Shown piece after piece: positions 19,666 through 29,975 of a stretch of 64,000 nt of DNA (position 1 is its first letter; every line of letters starts with the position of its first letter). Both the position numbers and the translations under genes were made by a program. Under the pieces are notes generated by a model. The model did no database searches. It saw only the letters and a program-made list of their open reading frames with translations, and was not told the DNA's origin. This DNA comes from DATCMH01 sp036563505 (GTDB taxonomy: Bacteria; Pseudomonadota; Alphaproteobacteria; Rhizobiales; Beijerinckiaceae). Where the stretch lies: positions 157,553-221,552 of the forward strand of contig DATCMH010000025.1 of assembly GCA_036563505.1 (NCBI GenBank). The letters are read 5' to 3'.

Positions 19666-21049
19666 CCTCGAACCAAGTCCAGAGCCCCGTGTCGAAGCGC
19701 TCCAGCACGGTCGAGGACAGGGCCCAGCGCCCCGGATTGTCGGCGCGGAAAGCAATGTGGACGCTGCGCATCTCGGGAACGCTCAAGGTATCGAGCCAGT
19801 AAGGCTCCCAGCCGTCGTCCCTGGCGTGGAGCAGCCGGAACGAGTGTCCGTGCAGGTGCATCGGCTGCGCCGTGGGCGTGCGATTGTGGATGGCAAGCAC
19901 GACGAAGGTGCCTCGCTTGACCGAGAGTGCCGGCTTCGCCGTGCCTGAGCCCGGGGCGCCGTTGATCGTCCAGATGCGGGCGGGATCGCCCGTGTAGACG
20001 ACGGCTCCGGACGGGTCCCGGGTCGCGCCGCCCTCGATCGTCAACTCCTTGCGGGCCGCGTTCTGGAGCCTGATCTCGGCCGGCAACTTGTCGTTGGGGC
20101 GCAGCGGCGCGATGGCCGCCTGGTCTCCTCGGGGGAGGGACTCGCCGGCCCCTTCCACCGTGACGAGGGCCGTGCCCCCCTGGCCGACGAGGCCCATGAC
20201 CGAGCCTTTCGGGCCGGACGTCGCGGGCACCTCGACGATGACGTCGTAGCGGCTGCCGGGCGGGAAGGGCAGGGTGGAGCGCAGGGGCTCGAACGGATCG
20301 GTCGGCTGGCCGTCGATCGCGATCACGAACGTCTTGAGGTCGTCGAAGCGGATGCGCATCGCGCGGGCGTTGGCGATGTTGGCGAGCCGCAGCCGCAATC
20401 GCGACCCGGGACGCGTGGAGAACGCGGCCGGGGCGGGTTTGCCGTTGACGACGAGCAGCCCGCCGAGGCGTCCACCCGTCGCCGCTTCGAGCGCCGCGCC
20501 GAACGGGGCGAGGTTTCCATCTGGCGCGAGCCGCATGTCGCCGACGAGGATGACGTGGTCGGCGTCGACCTTGGGCGGCTCCGGCTCCTCGACGACGAGA
20601 GCGCCTGCGACGCCGCGGCCCCCCAAGGCGCCGCTGTGCCCGGGCGCGAACGGCCGCAGGAGGATGATCCCTGGGTCGGGCGGCGTGAAGCGCTGTTCGA
20701 GGCTCGCTCCGGGCGCGATGGGCGGCTGAGTCAGCCCGCCGACCCCGTCGACGGCGTTGGGCCCGCGAAGGCCGTGCCAGTGCAGCGTCAGGGGCAAAGG
20801 CCCGTCATTGACGATGCGCACGAAGAGGTCCTCGCCCGCCTTGGCGCGCAGGACAGGGGCGGGGACGCTGCCCTCAAGGGCGAGCAGGTCGAGTTCCGGT
20901 GCAGGATCCGGCTGCAGCCGGGTGCGCAGCGGAGCCACGCGCAAGACCCGCGGCTCGGTCGCCGCAAAGGCCCTCGGACCAGCGCCCGCGAGGAGCGATC
21001 CGGCGGCGAGGCCGAGGGTAAAGGCGCGTCGTGTGAGATAGCAGGGCAT
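19658..21049 (-). CDS. Multicopper-oxidase-like protein lacking most copper ligands
   Basis: A 463-aa periplasmic protein with a Tat-type signal (LTRRAFTLGLAAGSLLAGAG, twin Arg at about 7-8) and three cupredoxin domains. The first ligand pair is intact (H90-W91-H92-G) and so is MHLHGHSF at 397-404. The second motif, normally H-x-H, reads R132-P133-F134, and the C-terminal HCH...H, which should hold the type 1 Cys and type 3 His, reads S445-S446-T447...R451. The type 1 site is therefore gone and the trinuclear cluster cannot be complete. FtsP/SufI of E. coli is a precedent for a non-enzymatic member. No copper-resistance neighbours. ATG 21049 fits the signal peptide. Confidence 0.85.
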   Translation of the reverse strand: MPCYLTRRAFTLGLAAGSLLAGAGPRAFAATEPRVLRVAPLRTRLQPDPAPELDLLALEGSVPAPVLRAKAGEDLFVRIVNDGPLPLTLHWHGLRGPNAVDGVGGLTQPPIAPGASLEQRFTPPDPGIILLRPFAPGHSGALGGRGVAGALVVEEPEPPKVDADHVILVGDMRLAPDGNLAPFGAALEAATGGRLGGLLVVNGKPAPAAFSTRPGSRLRLRLANIANARAMRIRFDDLKTFVIAIDGQPTDPFEPLRSTLPFPPGSRYDVIVEVPATSGPKGSVMGLVGQGGTALVTVEGAGESLPRGDQAAIAPLRPNDKLPAEIRLQNAARKELTIEGGATRDPSGAVVYTGDPARIWTINGAPGSGTAKPALSVKRGTFVVLAIHNRTPTAQPMHLHGHSFRLLHARDDGWEPYWLDTLSVPEMRSVHIAFRADNPGRWALSSTVLERFDTGLWTWFEVT

Positions 21050-21207
21050 AGCGATGTTGGCGAGACTCGAAGGGAGCGTAGTGCGTGCGACGCCTCGCGG
21101 CCAAGCCCGTTCGCGCCAGGGCCGGGCGCGACGACTTTTCTGGTGCAAGGCGAAACGGGCGTGATATAGAGCCGCGTCCCGGAGAGGAGCGTTCGCGCCG
21201 TCCTCGA

Positions 21208-21292
21208 GCGGGCGTGGCGGAACTGGTAGACGCACTGGATTTAGGTTCCAGCGGCGAAAGTCGTGGGGGTTCGAGTCCCTCCGCCCGCACCA
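21208..21292 (+). tRNA. tRNA-Leu (anticodon TAG)
   Basis: An 85-base cloverleaf. Acceptor GCGGGCG pairs with CGCCCGC, the anticodon arm is CTGGA-TTTAGGT-TCCAG with anticodon TAG (reads CUA), it has a long variable arm as expected of a class II tRNA, the T-arm contains GGTTCGAGTCC, and the CCA end is encoded. It lies between the divergent multicopper-oxidase-like gene and tig. Confidence 0.97.
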
Positions 21293-21418
21293 GGGCCGCC
21301 TTGAGGCGGGTTTGGTCGAGGACGCACCGACAACCGCCCCATCCCATTCACGAGGCGGCGCTTCGACGCCGCTGCAGGAGACGCTCCGGGCGCCCGGACG
21401 AGCGAAGGCGAGAAGATC

Positions 21419-22792
21419 ATGCAGGTGACGGAAACCCTGGCGCAGGGCCTCAAGCGCGAGTTCAAGGTCGTGCTGCCGGCGCAGGAGCTCGAGGATCGGC
21501 TCGCGAGCGAGCTCACCACGATGAAGGACAAGGTGAAGCTCAACGGCTTCCGGCCGGGCAAGGTGCCGGTGGCGCATCTACGCCGCGTCTACGGCCGTTC
21601 GGTGATGGCCGACGTGGTCCAGAACGCCGTCAACGAGGCCAACCGCAAGATCGTCGACGACAACAAGCTGAAGCTCGCCTTCGAGCCGAAAGTGGAGCTT
21701 CCGAACGACCAGGCCCAGGTCGAAGAGGTGATGAACGGCAAGGCCGACCTCGCCTTCACCGTGGCGCTGGAAGTTCTGCCTCAGTTCGACCTCGCGGACC
21801 TGTCCGACGTCTCGATCAAGCGGCCCGTCGCCGAGGTGACCGACGTCGAGATCGATGAGGCGATCGAGCGCATGGCCAAGGGCAACCGCCCTTACGCCGA
21901 CAAGGCCGAGGGCACTGAAGCCGCCAGCGGCGACCGTCTGACCGTCGACTTCGTCGGCCGCATCGACGGCGAGGAGTTCAAGGGCGGCACGGCCCAGGAC
22001 ATCACGGTCGAGCTCGGCTCCAACTCCTTCATCCCGGGCTTCGAGGACCAGCTTGTCGGGGCGAAGGTCGGCGAGGAGCGCAAGGTCAACGTCACCTTCC
22101 CGCACAACTACATGGCCGAGCATCTCGCCGGGAAGGCCGCCGAGTTCGACGTGACGATCAAGTCCGTCCAGACCCCGGGCGAACTCACCGTCGATGACGA
22201 GCTTGCCAAGGGCTTCGGCATGGAGTCCCTGGAGAAGCTGCGCGACGCGGTGCGCGCGGCCATCCAGCGCGACTTCGACGGGCAGAGCCGGCGCAAGCTC
22301 AAGAAGGAGCTGCTCGACGCGCTCGACGCCAAGTACCAGTTCGAGCTGCCCCCGAGCCTCGTCGAGCAGGAATTCGCGGCCGTGTGGTCGCAGGTGCAGG
22401 CGGACCTGAAGAACAACAACAAGACCTTCGCCGACGAGGGCACCACGGAGGAAGAGGCCCGGACCGAGTACCGCCGGATCGCCGAGCGCCGCGTTCGCCT
22501 CGGCCTGGTGCTTGCGCAGATGGGCGAGACGTCCGATATCAGGGTCTCCGACGACGAGGTCACCCAGGCGCTCGTCGAGCGGGTCCGGCAGTACCCTGGC
22601 CAGGAAAAAGAGGTCTGGGACTACTACCGGAAGAATCCGCAGGCGCTGGCGGAAATCCGCGCCCCGATCTTCGAGGAGAAGGTCGTCGACCACGTCCTGT
22701 CCCAGGTGAACGTCGTCGACGAGCCCGTCACCAAGGATCGGCTGTTCGGCGAGGACGACGAGGCCTCGACGACGGAGACGGCTAGCGCCTGA
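21419..22792 (+). CDS. tig: Trigger factor
   Basis: A ribosome-associated chaperone and peptidyl-prolyl isomerase at the tunnel exit. The 457-aa product has the N-terminal ribosome-binding loop GFRPGKVP, a central FKBP-type domain (SGDRLTVDFVGRIDGEEFKG, LGSNSFIPGFEDQLVGAKVG) and a long helical C-terminal chaperone domain, ending in an acidic Thr/Ser tail. The start ATG follows GAAGGCGAGAAG. It begins the tig-clpP-clpX-lon-hupB block. A 9-bp hairpin without a T run (22826-22848) sits between it and clpP. Confidence 0.97.
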   Translation: MQVTETLAQGLKREFKVVLPAQELEDRLASELTTMKDKVKLNGFRPGKVPVAHLRRVYGRSVMADVVQNAVNEANRKIVDDNKLKLAFEPKVELPNDQAQVEEVMNGKADLAFTVALEVLPQFDLADLSDVSIKRPVAEVTDVEIDEAIERMAKGNRPYADKAEGTEAASGDRLTVDFVGRIDGEEFKGGTAQDITVELGSNSFIPGFEDQLVGAKVGEERKVNVTFPHNYMAEHLAGKAAEFDVTIKSVQTPGELTVDDELAKGFGMESLEKLRDAVRAAIQRDFDGQSRRKLKKELLDALDAKYQFELPPSLVEQEFAAVWSQVQADLKNNNKTFADEGTTEEEARTEYRRIAERRVRLGLVLAQMGETSDIRVSDDEVTQALVERVRQYPGQEKEVWDYYRKNPQALAEIRAPIFEEKVVDHVLSQVNVVDEPVTKDRLFGEDDEASTTETASA

Positions 22793-22825
22793 GCCCCCCT
22801 TCGGCGACGCGTCCGCGTCCGCCGT

Positions 22826-22848
22826 CCCGGCCGCGTCCTGCGGCCGGG
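22826..22848 (+). promoter_or_regulatory. Hairpin between tig and clpP
   Basis: CCCGGCCGC / GCGGCCGGG with loop GTCCT: a perfect 9-bp stem with no T tract, ending 21 bases before the clpP ATG. It may be a partial terminator, an RNA-stability element or a processing site; the sequence does not decide. Confidence 0.45.
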
Positions 22849-22869
22849 TCTCAGGAGCAGTGAGAGACG

Positions 22870-23502
22870 ATGAGAGATCCGGTCGCGGTCTTCAACAATA
22901 CCCTCGTGCCCATGGTGGTCGAGCAATCGAACCGGGGCGAGCGGGCGTTCGACATCTACTCGCGGCTCCTGCGCGAGCGCATCATCTTCCTGACAGGGCC
23001 GGTGGAGGACTACTCCGCCTCCCTCATCGTGGCCCAGCTCCTCTTCCTCGAGGCCGAGAACCCCAAGAAGGAAATCTCCTTCTACATCAACTCGCCGGGC
23101 GGCGTGGTGACGTCAGGGCTCTCGATCTACGACACGATGCAGTTCATCCGCTGCCCGGTCGCGACGCTCTGCGTCGGCCAGGCTGCCTCAATGGGCTCGC
23201 TCCTGCTGACGGCCGGCGAGAAGGGCCATCGCTTCGCCCTGTCGAACGCGCGGATCATGGTCCACCAGCCGTCCGGCGGCTACCAGGGCCAGGTCACGGA
23301 CATCCTGATCCACGCCCGCGAGGTCGAGAGTCTCAAGCGGCGGCTCAACGAGATCTACGTCAAGCACACGGGGCAGGACTACGCGACGATCGAGCAGGCG
23401 CTCGAACGCGACAACTTCATGACCGCCGACGCAGCCAAGGATTTCGGCCTCATTGACGAAGTTTTGGTCAAGCGCCCCGAGGCTGCTCAGCCTCAGGTCT
23501 GA
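22870..23502 (+). CDS. clpP: ATP-dependent Clp protease proteolytic subunit ClpP
   Basis: The serine protease chamber used by ClpX and ClpA. The 210-aa product has the catalytic Ser in GQAASMGSLLL, the His in ARIMVHQPSGG and the Asp about 50 residues later in the EIYVKHTGQDY/DNFMTADAAKDFG region. The N-terminal PMVVEQSNRGERAFDIYSRL is typical. The ATG follows CAGGAGCAG. It sits between tig and clpX, the conserved order in proteobacteria, and supplies the partner of the window's clpA as well as clpX. Confidence 0.98.
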   Translation: MRDPVAVFNNTLVPMVVEQSNRGERAFDIYSRLLRERIIFLTGPVEDYSASLIVAQLLFLEAENPKKEISFYINSPGGVVTSGLSIYDTMQFIRCPVATLCVGQAASMGSLLLTAGEKGHRFALSNARIMVHQPSGGYQGQVTDILIHAREVESLKRRLNEIYVKHTGQDYATIEQALERDNFMTADAAKDFGLIDEVLVKRPEAAQPQV

Positions 23503-23736
23503 CGTAGTCTCGGTGAATGTTGGGGATGGCGCGAAGGGCGGTGCGTCCTTTTCGCGTCGTCGATCGTTCCTATTGATCACGCGTCGCCTGCGTGTTTGCA
23601 TGCGGATTCGGGAGGTTCGGCGGCGCGCCGGCTCGAATCTTGCGACCGCTACTGTTTCTTAGCGGGGCGCGCTTAAACCTTGAACCGCGACTCGCGGGCC
23701 CGCGAAGGCCCGCTCGTCGCGACGGGAGAGACCATC

Positions 23737-25008
<1,272 letters not shown>

Positions 25009-25233
25009 CCGACGAGGCCCATCGATCACGACCTCGCGCGCGGGTCTCCGCGCGCTTGAAGTCCGGCCATCCGGACGCCAACTAATGACCCACGCGGGCG
25101 CTTCACGCTCATCCCCGGAGGTGGGGCCCCGCGGACCGCGCGCGACCCTTGAACCGGGCTTGAGCGCGACGGTTGTACGCTCGTGGACCGGCTCACTCGA
25201 GAGGTCCCGCGGGTGCCTCCGAAAGGATCCCCA

Positions 25234-27660
25234 ATGACACAAGCGAAGTCACGCCAGCCCGTGGTGCCCGGTTCCGTCGGCACCTACGCGGTTCTGCCTC
25301 TGCGCGACATCGTCGTCTTCCCGCACATGATCGTGCCGCTGTTCGTCGGCCGCGAGAAGTCGATCCGCGCCCTTGAGGAGGTGGTCAAGACCGACCGCCA
25401 TATCCTGCTGGCGACCCAGATGAACGCCACGGACGATGATCCGGCCACCGACGCGATCTACACCGTCGGCACGCTGGCGAGCGTCCTGCAGCTGCTCAAG
25501 CTTCCCGACGGCACCGTCAAGGTTCTGGTCGAGGGCGCCGGCCGCGCCGAGGTCAAGGCCTATACGCGAACCGACGAGTACCTCGAGGCGGAAGCCGCCG
25601 CGCTGCCCGACTCGCTGGGCGACCAGATCGAGGCGGAGGCGCTTGCCCGCTCGGTGGTCTCCGAGTTCGAGAACTACGTGAAGCTCAACAAGAAGGTGAG
25701 CCCCGAGGTCGTCGCGGCGGTGACCCAGATCGAGGAGCCCTCGAAGCTCGCCGACACCATCGCCTCGCACCTCGCGATCAAGATCGCCGACAAGCAGGCC
25801 ATCCTCGAGATCCCCACCGTAGCGCAGCGCCTCGAGAAGGTGCTCGGCATGATGGAGAGCGAGATCTCCGTTCTGCAGGTCGAGAAGCGCATCCGCACCC
25901 GCGTCAAGCGGCAGATGGAGAAGACGCAGCGCGAGTACTACCTGAATGAGCAGATGAAGGCCATTCAGAAGGAGCTCGGCGACGAGGAGGGCAAGGACGA
26001 GCTGGCCGAACTCGAGGACAAGATCGAGAAGACCAAGCTCACCAAGGAAGCCCGCGACAAGGCGCTGGGCGAGCTCAAGAAGCTCCGCCAGATGTCGCCG
26101 ATGTCGGCCGAGGCCACGGTCGTGCGCAACTATCTCGACTGGATGCTCGGCATCCCGTGGGGCAAGCGCTCGAAGGTCAAGAAGGACCTCGTGGCGGCGC
26201 AGGGCGTCCTCGACAACGACCATTACGGTCTGGAGAAGGTCAAGGAGCGGATCGTCGAGTACCTCGCCGTGCAGCAGCGGGCGAACAAGCTCACCGGCCC
26301 GATCCTGTGCCTCGTCGGCCCCCCTGGCGTCGGTAAGACCTCGCTCGGCAAGTCCATCGCGAAGGCCACGGGCCGCGAGTTCGTCCGTATGTCGCTCGGC
26401 GGCGTGCGCGACGAGGCGGAGATCCGCGGTCACCGGCGGACCTATATCGGCTCGATGCCGGGCAAGGTCATCCAGTCGATGCGCAAGGCCAAGACGGCGA
26501 ACCCGCTCATCTTGCTCGACGAGATCGACAAGATGGGAATGGACTTCCGCGGTGACCCGTCCGCTGCGCTCCTTGAGGTGCTGGATCCTGAGCAGAACTC
26601 CGCCTTCAACGACCATTACCTCGAGGTCGATTACGACCTGTCGAACGTGATGTTCGTGACGACGGCGAACACGCTCAACATCCCGCCGGCGCTTCTCGAC
26701 CGCATGGAGGTGATCCGGCTTGCCGGCTACACCGAAGAGGAGAAGGTCGAGATCGCGCGCAAGCACCTCATCCCGTCGGCCATGCAGAAGCACGGGCTCG
26801 ACGCGAAGGAGTGGGCGATCGACGAGGGTGGGCTGATGATGCTCATCCGCCGCTACACGCGCGAGGCGGGCGTCCGCAACCTGGAGCGCGAGATCTCCAA
26901 CCTCATCCGCAAGGCGGTGAAGGAGATCCTGATCTCCAAGGTCAAGACGGTCACCGTCACCGAGGCCAACCTGCCCGACTTCCTGGGCGCGCCGAAGTTC
27001 CGCTACGGCGAGGCCGAGACGGAGGACATGGTAGGCGCGGTCACGGGCCTGGCCTGGACCGAGGTCGGGGGCGAGTTGCTCACGATCGAGGGCGTCATGA
27101 TGCCCGGTAAGGGCAAGATGACGGTGACGGGCAACCTGCGCGACGTCATGAAGGAGTCGATCTCCGCAGCAGCGTCCTACGTCCGCTCGCGCTGCATCGA
27201 CTTCGGCGTCGAGCCGCCGATGTTCGAGCGCCGGGACATCCACGTCCACGTGCCGGAGGGGGCGACCCCGAAGGACGGGCCGTCGGCTGGCATCGCGATG
27301 GCAACGGCCATCGTCTCGGTCATCACCGGCATCCCGGTGCGCCGCGACGTGGCCATGACGGGCGAGGTGACCCTGCGGGGCCGTGTGCTACCCATCGGCG
27401 GCCTCAAGGAGAAGCTCCTCGCGGCGCTGCGGGGCGGCATCAAGAAGGTGATGATCCCGGAGGAGAACGCGAAGGATCTGGCCGAGATTCCGGCTTCCGT
27501 GAAAAACGGGCTGGAGATCGTGCCGGTCTCCCGCATGGATCAGGTGCTCGAGCACGCCCTCGTGCGCATGCCCCAGCCCATCGCTTGGGAGGAGCCTGCC
27601 CCGACGGTGAAGCCCGTGCCGGCCGCCGAGGAGGACGCCTCCGGCCTCGTCGCGCACTAA
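25234..27660 (+). CDS. lon: ATP-dependent Lon protease
   Basis: A soluble hexameric AAA+ serine protease that removes misfolded and regulatory proteins. The 808-aa LonA has an N-terminal substrate domain (YAVLPLRDIVVFPHMIVPLF), Walker A GPPGVGKTSLG, Walker B LILLDEIDKMG, and the Ser-Lys dyad in DGPSAGIAMATA and GLKEKLLAALRGG. ATG 25234 follows GAAAGGA; the frame is open to 25183, but the preceding residues are not Lon-like. It is separated from clpX by 225 bases and followed by a strong terminator. Confidence 0.98.
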   Translation: MTQAKSRQPVVPGSVGTYAVLPLRDIVVFPHMIVPLFVGREKSIRALEEVVKTDRHILLATQMNATDDDPATDAIYTVGTLASVLQLLKLPDGTVKVLVEGAGRAEVKAYTRTDEYLEAEAAALPDSLGDQIEAEALARSVVSEFENYVKLNKKVSPEVVAAVTQIEEPSKLADTIASHLAIKIADKQAILEIPTVAQRLEKVLGMMESEISVLQVEKRIRTRVKRQMEKTQREYYLNEQMKAIQKELGDEEGKDELAELEDKIEKTKLTKEARDKALGELKKLRQMSPMSAEATVVRNYLDWMLGIPWGKRSKVKKDLVAAQGVLDNDHYGLEKVKERIVEYLAVQQRANKLTGPILCLVGPPGVGKTSLGKSIAKATGREFVRMSLGGVRDEAEIRGHRRTYIGSMPGKVIQSMRKAKTANPLILLDEIDKMGMDFRGDPSAALLEVLDPEQNSAFNDHYLEVDYDLSNVMFVTTANTLNIPPALLDRMEVIRLAGYTEEEKVEIARKHLIPSAMQKHGLDAKEWAIDEGGLMMLIRRYTREAGVRNLEREISNLIRKAVKEILISKVKTVTVTEANLPDFLGAPKFRYGEAETEDMVGAVTGLAWTEVGGELLTIEGVMMPGKGKMTVTGNLRDVMKESISAAASYVRSRCIDFGVEPPMFERRDIHVHVPEGATPKDGPSAGIAMATAIVSVITGIPVRRDVAMTGEVTLRGRVLPIGGLKEKLLAALRGGIKKVMIPEENAKDLAEIPASVKNGLEIVPVSRMDQVLEHALVRMPQPIAWEEPAPTVKPVPAAEEDASGLVAH

Positions 27661-27685
27661 GCGACGGACAGACTTTTCATCATTG

Positions 27686-27712
27686 ACCCCGGGGAGCGAT
27701 CCCCGGGGTTTT
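27686..27712 (+). terminator. Terminator of lon
   Basis: A perfect 10-bp stem ACCCCGGGGA / TCCCCGGGGT with a GCGA loop, then TTT, 26 bases after the lon stop. Confidence 0.93.
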
Positions 27713-27850
27713 CGTATGGGAAACCCCGCCAGCAGGGATCATATCGAAGCGTGGCCGGGGCTTGTCACCTTCGCCGTCTTCGGCCACAGCATCACGCCCC
27801 GAACAAGGCGGTCCGTCCCTCGGACCGCCAATCCTGAGGAGGACAACGCG

Positions 27851-28129
27851 ATGAACAAGGGCGAACTCGTCAGCGCCGTTGCCGAGAAGACGGGCTTGAG
27901 CCGCGGTCAGGCCAGCGACGCTCTCGATGCCGCGATCGACGTCATCACCGGCGCGCTCAAGAGTGGCGAGGAGGTAAAGATCGTAGGTTTCGGCACCTTC
28001 ACCGTCGCCGATCGGGCCGCTGGCGAAGCGCGCAACCCCCGCACGGGCGAGAAGGTGGCGGTGCCGGCGAGCAAGGCCCCCAAGTTCAAGGCCGGCGCGG
28101 GCCTGAAGGATGCCGTCAACGGCAAGTAA
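27851..28129 (+). CDS. hupB: DNA-binding protein HU
   Basis: A nucleoid-associated dimeric DNA-bending protein. The 92-aa product MNKGELVSAVAEKTGLSRGQ has the family beta-arm signature GFGTFTVADRAAGEARNPRTG. ATG 27851 has AGGAGG 7-12 bases upstream, an unusually strong site for this window, which fits a highly made protein. It follows lon as in many proteobacteria and has its own terminator. Confidence 0.97.
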   Translation: MNKGELVSAVAEKTGLSRGQASDALDAAIDVITGALKSGEEVKIVGFGTFTVADRAAGEARNPRTGEKVAVPASKAPKFKAGAGLKDAVNGK

Positions 28130-28193
28130 CGCGCTCGCGCGGCCGGCTTCCTGCAACAGCGGAGCGGCGTGGTTCAGCATTGATGGCCATCAG

Positions 28194-28231
28194 GGCCGCT
28201 GACGCGCTTGCGTCATCGGCCTTTGCTTTTT
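28194..28231 (+). terminator. Terminator of hupB
   Basis: Interrupted stem GGCCG-c-TGACGC / GCGTCA-t-CGGCC with a GCTT loop (28194-28221), then TTTGCTTTTT. It lies 65 bases after the HU stop and just before tRNA-Val. Confidence 0.85.
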
Positions 28232-28244
28232 ATCTGAGGCGGGC

Positions 28245-28320
<76 letters not shown>

Positions 28321-28471
28321 GCCCCGCCAGACTGACTGTCGGCTCCACCGAGTGATGTCGTAGGCTCACGACGCAGTCTTCCGGCTTCGAGGATGCTGGA
28401 GCGGCGTCGCTTGACAGGGCAGGGCCGCCACCGTACATCGCCGCCCACGCCGCTTCGACAGCGGCCCATGC

Positions 28472-28548
28472 GCGGGCGTAGCTCAGTCGGTTAGAGTGCC
28501 GGCCTGTCACGCCGGAGGTCGCGGGTTCGAGCCCCGTCGCCCGCGCCA
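28472..28548 (+). tRNA. tRNA-Asp (anticodon GTC)
   Basis: A 77-base cloverleaf: acceptor GCGGGCG/CGCCCGC, anticodon arm CCGGC-CTGTCAC-GCCGG (anticodon GTC), T-arm GCGGGTTCGAGCCCCGT, and an encoded CCA. It lies 151 bases after tRNA-Val and is probably transcribed with it. Confidence 0.97.
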
Positions 28549-28639
28549 TATCGCTTGCGAAACCTTCCATGATCAGCAGCTTGCCGGGCGGTGTTCACAG
28601 GCCGCTTGACGGGTCCGCGCGGTCGTGGTCGCAAGGTAA

Positions 28640-29875
28640 ATGCGTCGACCTCGCATGACGTCCGCGATACCTGCCTCGTTCCCGCGCTTCGTCCGAGCGT
28701 TCTTCGCCGCCCTGGCCGTCATGCTCGCCGCGTGCGCCGGGTTGACCCTCGCGGTCGATCCTTATGGCCTGTTCGGGACGCGTCTCCTGCCCTCCCGCAT
28801 GTTCCCGAAGACTGAGCGGATGAGCTTCGGGGCTGATCGCTCCTTGAAGGCGATCGAGATCGCGCGATTGGAGAAGGGCGGGGCGCTCGTCCTCGGCTCA
28901 TCCCGCGTGGCGGTCGGCATCGACCCCGAGGAGCCGAGCCTGCGCGACCTCGGGCTCTACAACGCCGGCCTCCTCAACGGCACGATGCGCGAGAATGTGG
29001 CCGTCGCCGACTACGCCGTTCGGCATGCCGCGCCCAAGCGCCTGATCTGGGCGCTCGATCATGAGCTCTACGCCGCGGACATGAACCCGCAAACCGACTA
29101 CGCCCTATCGCCCTTCGCCGGCGGAGGGGTCGCGGCGGCCTGGGTTCGGGCGACGCTGAGCACGAAGGCGCTCACGGCTGCGTGGCGCGTCGCGCGTCGC
29201 ATCCCGCGCCGGATCAACACCGACGCTACCCTGCGGGGCTGGAGCCGGGTCACCGCCTGGGGTGAGGGCAGGGCGCTCGACTGGGCCGGCGCCTTCCGCA
29301 GCGAGTTCCGCGGCTTCGCCGCCACGCCGCCTGGGATGGGTCTCGACGCGGACGCGGCCGATGCCGCCTTCGAGGCGGCGCTGCGCCGCTTCGTGGCGGC
29401 CGGAGTCGCGGTCGATCTCGCCATCAACCCGCGCTACGTCTGGCGCCTCGAAGCGACTGAGCAACTCGGCCGTTGGGCGGATTACGAGGCGTGGAAGCGC
29501 CGGCTCGCGGCGATCGCAGCCCGCGTCTCGCGCGAGACCGGCCGGCCCGTGCGCCTGTTCGATTTCGACGTGGCCGGGCCGATCACCACGGAGGCGCTGC
29601 GCCCCGGAGTCTCCGTCGAGCGTCCCCGCTACTTCCAGGAAACCTCCCACTACCGCTCTGTCGTGGGGTCGGTCTTGGTCAACCGCGTGCTCGGCCGCCC
29701 CATCCCGCCCGGCTTCGAGGCGTTCGGCATGGAAATCACCCCCGCCACCATCGAGGCGCACCTCGCCGAAGCGCGTCGCGCTTTCGAAGCTTGGCGTCGG
29801 GCAGAGCCCGACGTCGTCCGGGACGTGCACAGCCTTCTCGAAGAAGCGCGCCGTTCGACTGCCGCGGCGTCCTGA
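28640..29875 (+). CDS. Conserved envelope protein of unknown function (SGNH-like GSSR motif)
   Basis: A 411-aa protein with one N-terminal membrane helix (RAFFAALAVMLAACAGLTLAV) followed by a large, presumably periplasmic, domain. The block ALVLGSSRVAVGIDP at about 82-96, then NAGLLNGTMRENVAVADYAV, resembles the first block of SGNH-hydrolase/DltD-AlgX-like proteins (G-[DS]-S). The C-terminal YFQETSHYRSVVGSVLVNRVL resembles the D/E-x-x-H region of the same fold (TSHY). The enzymatic role is inferred only. No obvious operon partners. The start is uncertain: ATG 28640 has a weak AAGG upstream, and ATG 28655 is an alternative. Confidence 0.65.
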   Translation: MRRPRMTSAIPASFPRFVRAFFAALAVMLAACAGLTLAVDPYGLFGTRLLPSRMFPKTERMSFGADRSLKAIEIARLEKGGALVLGSSRVAVGIDPEEPSLRDLGLYNAGLLNGTMRENVAVADYAVRHAAPKRLIWALDHELYAADMNPQTDYALSPFAGGGVAAAWVRATLSTKALTAAWRVARRIPRRINTDATLRGWSRVTAWGEGRALDWAGAFRSEFRGFAATPPGMGLDADAADAAFEAALRRFVAAGVAVDLAINPRYVWRLEATEQLGRWADYEAWKRRLAAIAARVSRETGRPVRLFDFDVAGPITTEALRPGVSVERPRYFQETSHYRSVVGSVLVNRVLGRPIPPGFEAFGMEITPATIEAHLAEARRAFEAWRRAEPDVVRDVHSLLEEARRSTAAAS

Positions 29876-29933
29876 TCGGCCAGAACCTGACTGGCCCGGC
29901 GCGGGGCCAAGGTTGTCATCAAAAGCGCGACGC

Positions 29934-29966
29934 AAAAAAAGGCCCCGGCTGGGATGGGCCGAGGCC
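29934..29966 (-). terminator. Terminator of the VOC dioxygenase gene
   Basis: A 9-bp stem with one G-U pair (29941-29949 with 29958-29966) and an 8-base loop, followed on the minus strand by seven T's (29934-29940). It lies just after the VOC gene stop. Confidence 0.9.
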
Positions 29967-29975
29967 GCGTTAAGG

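Noticed and set aside
19658..21049. Copper-resistance (CopA/CueO) function for the multicopper-oxidase-like gene
   Set aside because: The HCH and second H-x-H copper ligands are absent and no cop/cue genes are adjacent.
25249..27249. A 666-aa open frame on the minus strand opposite lon
   Set aside because: It mirrors the lon codons (GC-rich third positions make the antisense frame open), is full of His/Arg/Asp/Val from reverse-read codons, and shows no family motifs.
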